A stretch of DNA of 64,000 nt from Candidatus Defluviilinea proxima (GTDB taxonomy: Bacteria; Chloroflexota; Anaerolineae; Anaerolineales; Villigracilaceae), in NCBI GenBank assembly GCA_016721115.1, contig JADKIW010000001.1, positions 511,501-575,500 on the forward strand, given 5' to 3'. Positions 60,640-64,000 of the stretch are shown piece after piece (the first letter of the stretch is position 1; each line of letters opens with the position of its first letter). Below the pieces are notes generated by a model. The model did no database searches, was not told where the DNA came from, and worked only from the letters and a program-made list of their open reading frames with translations. Made by a program: the position numbers and the translations under genes.

Positions 60640-61632
60640 TCAGCTTCTATTTTTGTACGCACTTCCAAGTAAATACAAAAGATCAATAGCAAGAAAAGCT
60701 GCCGTGATCGCTGTCGTCTGCGACGGATCGTAGACAGGACTGACCTCAACAATATCAGCCGCTACGATATTTAGGCCATCGAGAGCCTTCAAAAACCGAC
60801 GGACATCGGCAGAGGTGGGTCCACCTGGGACCGGCGTCCCTGTGCCAGGTGCAAACGATGGGTCGAGTGCGTCGATATCAAGTGTTAGATAGACCGGCAT
60901 ATTTCCGACACGCGCCTTGATTGTTTCGGCAAGCACTTCAGGCAGGAACTGCAACGCCTCATTCGCATAAAAGATTTGATAGCCATCACCGGGTACCGGT
61001 GGCATATGAGTCCGAATGTATACCTGTGATGAATGAACAGGGTCAATACAGCCCTCTGTTACTAAATCACTGGCGAATGTGCCGTGGTTAATGAAACGAG
61101 AACCAGGTGCAATCTGATCGCTACCTATACTGTCTTGGTGGGCATCCAAATGAATCAGCGCCAACTTGCCATGGTGTTTTGCAGCTGCGCGAATGGGGCC
61201 GTAAGGTATGGTATGGTCTCCGCCAAGTGTTAGCAAACCAGCCCCTGCTTTAAAGACATCCTGTGCAACAGCCTCAGTCAGTTCCAGCATAAGTTCCATA
61301 CCGCCGCTAGCCGGTAGTGGGGCAATATCGCCAAAATCAATCAAAGTGAAACGTTCTGTCAGGGAATAATCCCATGGATACACTGGCTGAAATTCGGAGG
61401 CATAAACCGATTGCTCCCGAATGGCGCGAGGCCCAAAACGCGCTCCCGGACGGTAGAATGTGCCACCATCGAACGGCACGCCAGCTATCACAAGGTCAGC
61501 ACCTTGAAGGTTACGCGTATAAGGCAGATTCATAAAGGATGCTATGCCGGCAAAAGGAAGGGATTTTTCTAGTAAATCGAGTACCATCGTGGCTGGTGGT
61601 ACTGTGTCAGAATTTAGCAGAGAGTTTGACAT
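60640..61632 (-). CDS. speB: Agmatinase/arginase-family ureohydrolase
   Basis: The protein has 330 residues from MSNSLLNSDTV (GAGG seven bases upstream). Manganese-ligand motifs are LLTLGGDHTIPYG, IHLDAHQDS and LTLDIDALDPSFAPGTGTPVPGG, all intact for the ureohydrolase family (agmatinase, arginase, guanidino acid hydrolases). Agmatinase by overall similarity, but substrate assignment within the family needs structure or assay. It is transcribed divergently from a TetR regulator whose operator covers both promoters. Confidence 0.9.
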   Translation of the reverse strand: MSNSLLNSDTVPPATMVLDLLEKSLPFAGIASFMNLPYTRNLQGADLVIAGVPFDGGTFYRPGARFGPRAIREQSVYASEFQPVYPWDYSLTERFTLIDFGDIAPLPASGGMELMLELTEAVAQDVFKAGAGLLTLGGDHTIPYGPIRAAAKHHGKLALIHLDAHQDSIGSDQIAPGSRFINHGTFASDLVTEGCIDPVHSSQVYIRTHMPPVPGDGYQIFYANEALQFLPEVLAETIKARVGNMPVYLTLDIDALDPSFAPGTGTPVPGGPTSADVRRFLKALDGLNIVAADIVEVSPVYDPSQTTAITAAFLAIDLLYLLGSAYKNRS

Positions 61633-61661
61633 AATTAACCTCATATTGAAAATTATCACTA

Positions 61662-61690
61662 TTGACAATCTATTTATCCCACTATAAAAT
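61662..61690 (+). promoter_or_regulatory. Promoter of the TetR gene
   Basis: TTGACA at 61662-61667, a 17-bp spacer and TAAAAT at 61685-61690. The -35 lies in an operator-like half-site. Confidence 0.7.
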
Positions 61691-61709
61691 AGAACACATA
61701 GATTGTCAA
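61681..61709 (-). promoter_or_regulatory. Promoter of the agmatinase gene
   Basis: On the minus strand, TTGACA (61704-61709) and TATAGT (61681-61686) are 17 bp apart. The -35 lies within the palindromic operator. Confidence 0.7.
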
Positions 61710-61723
61710 TAGTGACAATCTAT
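61698..61723. promoter_or_regulatory. TetR operator palindrome
   Basis: ATAGATTGTC-N6-GACAATCTAT is a perfect 26-bp inverted repeat. A partial copy, TATTGACAATCTAT, lies at 61660-61673 in front. Both cover the -35 of one promoter each, the classical layout for one dimeric repressor controlling a divergent pair. Confidence 0.75.
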
Positions 61724-61767
61724 TTTGTAGACATGAGTTCTAGCAACTTCACAAACCGGAGAAAATG

Positions 61768-62352
61768 ATGAGCCGAAAAAGTCTGGTCGATGTTCGGCGC
61801 GAGGAAATCTTACATGGTTTCGCCCGTTGCATCGTCAAATATGGACTGGATGTATCGTTAGAACAGATAGCCGCAGAAACAGGTGTAAAGCGAAGTATCA
61901 TTCGCCACTATATCGGGAATCGCGATGACCTTGTCGAGGCGTTAATCGAACGCATCACACAAGTTTATTTAGAAGATGTACGTGTAAAGTTCGAACAGAT
62001 TGGCAAAACGCATAGTGAAACGGCATTGCTGGATTACCTGTTCGACACCGAAGCAAATTATGCGGATTGGGATAGGGTAATCATAGATGTATTGGTAACA
62101 GCCAGGGAACGTTATCCAAGTGCCAAACAAAGTTTGCAGAATATGTTTAGAGAATCGGTTCGCTTACTGGCAAAGACCCTAAGAGTGTTTTATCCCTCTG
62201 CCACACCTAAACAATGCGACAACACTGCTTACACATTATTTTGTCTCGTGACCACACACGAAGCTATGCGGTGGGTAGACTTTGACAAATTCCATGGCAC
62301 GGCAATTCGAGAGAGCGCTTTGACATTGCTTGACAAGCTAAAAACGGGCTAA
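61768..62352 (+). CDS. TetR family regulator
   Basis: The 194-residue protein has the N-terminal HTH REEILHGFARCIVKYGLDVSLEQIAAETGVKRSIIRHYIGNRDDLVEALIE, standard for TetR/AcrR repressors. The C-terminal ligand domain has no recognised family. The second of two adjacent ATG codons is chosen because GGAG is seven bases away. It is divergent from the agmatinase gene and separated by the operator palindrome, so agmatine or a related guanidine compound may be its inducer (inference). Confidence 0.92.
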   Translation: MSRKSLVDVRREEILHGFARCIVKYGLDVSLEQIAAETGVKRSIIRHYIGNRDDLVEALIERITQVYLEDVRVKFEQIGKTHSETALLDYLFDTEANYADWDRVIIDVLVTARERYPSAKQSLQNMFRESVRLLAKTLRVFYPSATPKQCDNTAYTLFCLVTTHEAMRWVDFDKFHGTAIRESALTLLDKLKTG

Positions 62353-62366
62353 ATCACTCCTTTCTT

Positions 62367-62491
62367 TCGATGGCAACAAGCAAGACAAGGTAACAAACAG
62401 GCAACTGGTTCGGCTATGAAACGATGATGATGGAAAACATGCCAAAGATTTGTCTCCGCACCGTGGCAGGTAGAAAACATGAAGAGATAAG
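62367..62491 (+). pseudogene. Remnant of an ettA 3' end
   Basis: GGCAACTGGT, GAAACGATGATGA, CAAAGAT, CTCCGCA and GAAGAGATAA are shared in order with the end of ettA at 60364-60493. The frame is broken by indels and many codons are changed. There is no upstream ATPase domain, so it is a displaced, decayed end behind the speB-tetR cassette. Confidence 0.8.
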
Positions 62492-62492
62492 C

Positions 62493-62520
62493 AGTGACAG
62501 TCACCAAGGTGACTGTCACT
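62493..62520. terminator. Terminator between the ettA remnant and the DUF4367 gene
   Basis: AGTGACAGTCACC-AA-GGTGACTGTCACT with a T-run, very stable. It ends the minus-strand anti-sigma-type gene and may have been the original ettA terminator. Confidence 0.9.
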
Positions 62521-62534
62521 TTTTTATTTCACAA

Positions 62535-63332
62535 CTAACGAATACTTTCCGCCAGTTTTACAAGATCATCCTGTGTCTGGTCAATGCCGCCGACCAACTC
62601 GAAGATCATCGTATCGTTTTTCCAGCGCAACGTCTTTAGGTAAGGCGTCGGCTCCCAAACGGGACCGTTATCCGTCAGATTCCAAACACCTTCCACATAC
62701 TCACCTGTCAGGTCACCGATTTGCACGGTTTGAATATCGGCGCTGGCACCTGCAAGATTGCCACCGAGCATATTGTCACATCGTTGGCTGATATCGCCGC
62801 AGGGTTGGTAATATTCGAGCGGCTGTTGCCAGAGCGAGAATTCAATATAGTTCGCATTTTGACCAAATGCCTGCGCCACGATGTGATACTTCTCGTCGTA
62901 AGAAGCGCCGACAAAAACTCTGCCAAATGGAATCTCCACAGGGCTGAGAACGTCATAGCCTGCAAGTGTCTCCGCTTCCTGAACCGAATATTTGAAAGGA
63001 GACTCGGTCGATGTTTGAGCAGGCGGCGTCATTTGCCACGTTTGAAGCGGATAACGATCCTGATCGGCACGAACGAAGAACTGGAAAATGTTTTGTGCGA
63101 AGGCACGTCCCTGCGGGGTGAGGAAAGTCAGTGCCAGCAGGATGGCAATAGTCAACATCGTGAATGCAAGGCGCGGTACCCTGCGAGATTTGATTGTGTT
63201 CATTTTTACTCCTTGTTGATATTGTTTCTCAACAAGGCTGGCTTTCACGGTCTGCCAAAGATCAATTTGTGAAGCGGGGATTTCATCTTCCACCGCATCT
63301 TGTATGATGGATTGGATTTCTTTGTTATCCAT
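62535..63332 (-). CDS. Anti-sigma-factor-like membrane protein (DUF4367-like)
   Basis: The 265-residue protein has an N-terminal cytoplasmic segment (residues 1-50, IQSIIQDAVEDEIPASQIDLWQTVKASL), one transmembrane helix near 57-72, and an external domain (ETLAGYDVLSPVEIPFG...DLTGEYVEGVWNLT...KTLRWKNDTMIFELVGG) in the style of DUF4367. It follows the ECF sigma gene with only one base between them, so it likely binds that sigma factor and releases it on an envelope signal. The N-terminus is not a classical zinc anti-sigma motif, so this remains inference. Confidence 0.8.
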   Translation of the reverse strand: MDNKEIQSIIQDAVEDEIPASQIDLWQTVKASLVEKQYQQGVKMNTIKSRRVPRLAFTMLTIAILLALTFLTPQGRAFAQNIFQFFVRADQDRYPLQTWQMTPPAQTSTESPFKYSVQEAETLAGYDVLSPVEIPFGRVFVGASYDEKYHIVAQAFGQNANYIEFSLWQQPLEYYQPCGDISQRCDNMLGGNLAGASADIQTVQIGDLTGEYVEGVWNLTDNGPVWEPTPYLKTLRWKNDTMIFELVGGIDQTQDDLVKLAESIR

Positions 63333-63333
63333 G

Positions 63334-63891
63334 TTAGCTCCTGTCGTAAGTAATTAACTCATTCAGGCGTTTGCGAGCATCTCGTAGCCACCATTTGATG
63401 GTGCTGAGCGGACGATCCATTTTTGCGGACATATCCGCCTCACTCATGTTCAGGTAGTACCGCATCACAACAACAGCGCGTTGATCTGGAGAGAGACTAT
63501 GAATGGCATTCAGGATATTTTCGCGTAGTTCTTTTTGTTCCAACACCTGGTCGGGTCGTGGACTCGGATCAGTCAACCACTTTGCGATTCTCTCGGTCGG
63601 CTCATCCAGTTCTTCAAGAGACACACTATGTTGCCTTTTATTCACAGCCTTCAGAGCGTCGTTGACCACAATACGAAAAAACCAGGGATGGAACTCACGC
63701 TTCTCATCGAACTGATGGATACGTTGCGCGACTTTGACAAACGCCGTCTGTACCACGTCCTCTGCCAGAGCGCGCTCATTCGTGATCAAGTATGCGGCAT
63801 GCACCGCCTTTGCCTGATAACGAATTACAAGAGCTTCCAGACCGTTCAAGTTGCCTTGTTTGAGTAAAGATATTGCAATTTGATCTTCCAT
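63334..63891 (-). CDS. ECF RNA polymerase sigma factor
   Basis: The 185-residue protein has region 2 (EALVIRYQAKAVHAAYLITNERALAEDVVQTAFVKVAQRI...FHPWFFRIVVNDALKAVNKR) and region 4 (LSPDQRAVVVMRYYLNMSEADMSAKMDRPLSTIKWWLRDARKRL). It is a sigma-70 ECF factor of the sigma-W/RpoE style. Its gene is directly followed by a DUF4367-type membrane protein, the expected anti-sigma partner. The promoter upstream contains TATAGT-like sequence at 63919-63926, but a self-recognised ECF motif cannot be named. Confidence 0.95.
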   Translation of the reverse strand: MEDQIAISLLKQGNLNGLEALVIRYQAKAVHAAYLITNERALAEDVVQTAFVKVAQRIHQFDEKREFHPWFFRIVVNDALKAVNKRQHSVSLEELDEPTERIAKWLTDPSPRPDQVLEQKELRENILNAIHSLSPDQRAVVVMRYYLNMSEADMSAKMDRPLSTIKWWLRDARKRLNELITYDRS

Positions 63892-64000
63892 GCACGGACC
63901 TTTCAGGAGAATTCTCTATACTATAATATCCGCCGGCAGGGAAAAAGATAGTAACCCGCCTGCCCTAGCTCCATTAGAGACGGAAGAGGAAGTTGGGAAA

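Noticed and set aside
1..64000. tRNA, rRNA, CRISPR array or insertion sequence
   Set aside because: No cloverleaf-type sequence, rRNA core, regularly spaced repeats or transposase frame was seen by eye; a dedicated search could still find a divergent tRNA.

Overview
This window looks like a chromosome segment of a Chloroflexota bacterium, probably class Anaerolineae. This is inferred from gene content and style, not from a marker gene. Supporting traits are many lipoproteins with Thr/Pro-rich linkers after the lipobox, a polyphosphate-glucokinase-type ROK kinase, a bacterial SUI1/YciH protein, a PadR-HAAS pair, eukaryote-type Ser/Thr kinases, moderate GC content, and several kinds of dispersed palindromic repeats. 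No rRNA, tRNA, CRISPR array or IS transposase was recognised.

Layout. 1-9.4 kb: small membrane proteins, an alpha/beta hydrolase, a phosphodiesterase-like lipoprotein, PadR plus HAAS membrane protein, hutU, an Rrf2 regulator and two lipoproteins. 9.4-21.5 kb: radA, dusB, a TPR-hydrolase, a GH16-like lipoprotein, a dual-specificity phosphatase, thrC-thrB, an SGNH-like lipoprotein and mutS2. 21.5-32.5 kb: an unknown membrane protein, ppgK, a GT4 glycosyltransferase with DedA, a DEAD-box helicase with a long structured leader, an ABC-2 exporter pair, SUI1 and an Lnt/nitrilase-like protein. 32.8-36.8 kb: a two-component system, phosphoglucomutase, and a decayed second copy of the response-regulator 3' end. 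36.8-40.3 kb: an AIPR-family defence protein and a coupled APH-kinase/nucleotidyltransferase pair. 40.3-49.6 kb: a cold-shock protein with leader, a membrane GT-C-like protein, an aminotransferase/NDP-sugar pyrophosphorylase cluster, an aldo/keto reductase, a frameshifted Ser/Thr kinase and a fatty acid desaturase. 49.8-53.3 kb: a large secreted beta-helix protein and an autoregulated-looking winged-helix gene. 53.8-58.6 kb: an AT-rich island (thymidine kinase, HAD phosphatase, 2TM-GAF protein, 703-aa zinc-ribbon protein). 58.8-63.9 kb: ettA, agmatinase divergent from a TetR regulator, a decayed ettA 3' end, and an ECF sigma/DUF4367 pair.

Three structural themes go beyond the gene list. (1) Two cassettes, pgm and speB-tetR, are each bounded upstream by an intact gene and downstream by a diverged remnant of that same gene's 3' end. 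This suggests insertion at gene 3' ends with the original end displaced. (2) Dispersed palindromic repeats lie in spacers and also inside reading frames: radA and mutS2 each carry an in-frame peptide insert that looks repeat-derived. (3) Several genes lack a Shine-Dalgarno site and have a -10 hexamer only 6-10 nt before the start codon, suggesting leaderless transcripts. In contrast, the DEAD-box helicase and CspA have long structured leaders.

The likeliest undescribed systems are the TK-HAD-GAF-zinc-ribbon island at 53.8-58.6 kb and the APH-kinase/nucleotidyltransferase pair at 38.6-40.3 kb. Neither function can be proven from sequence alone.
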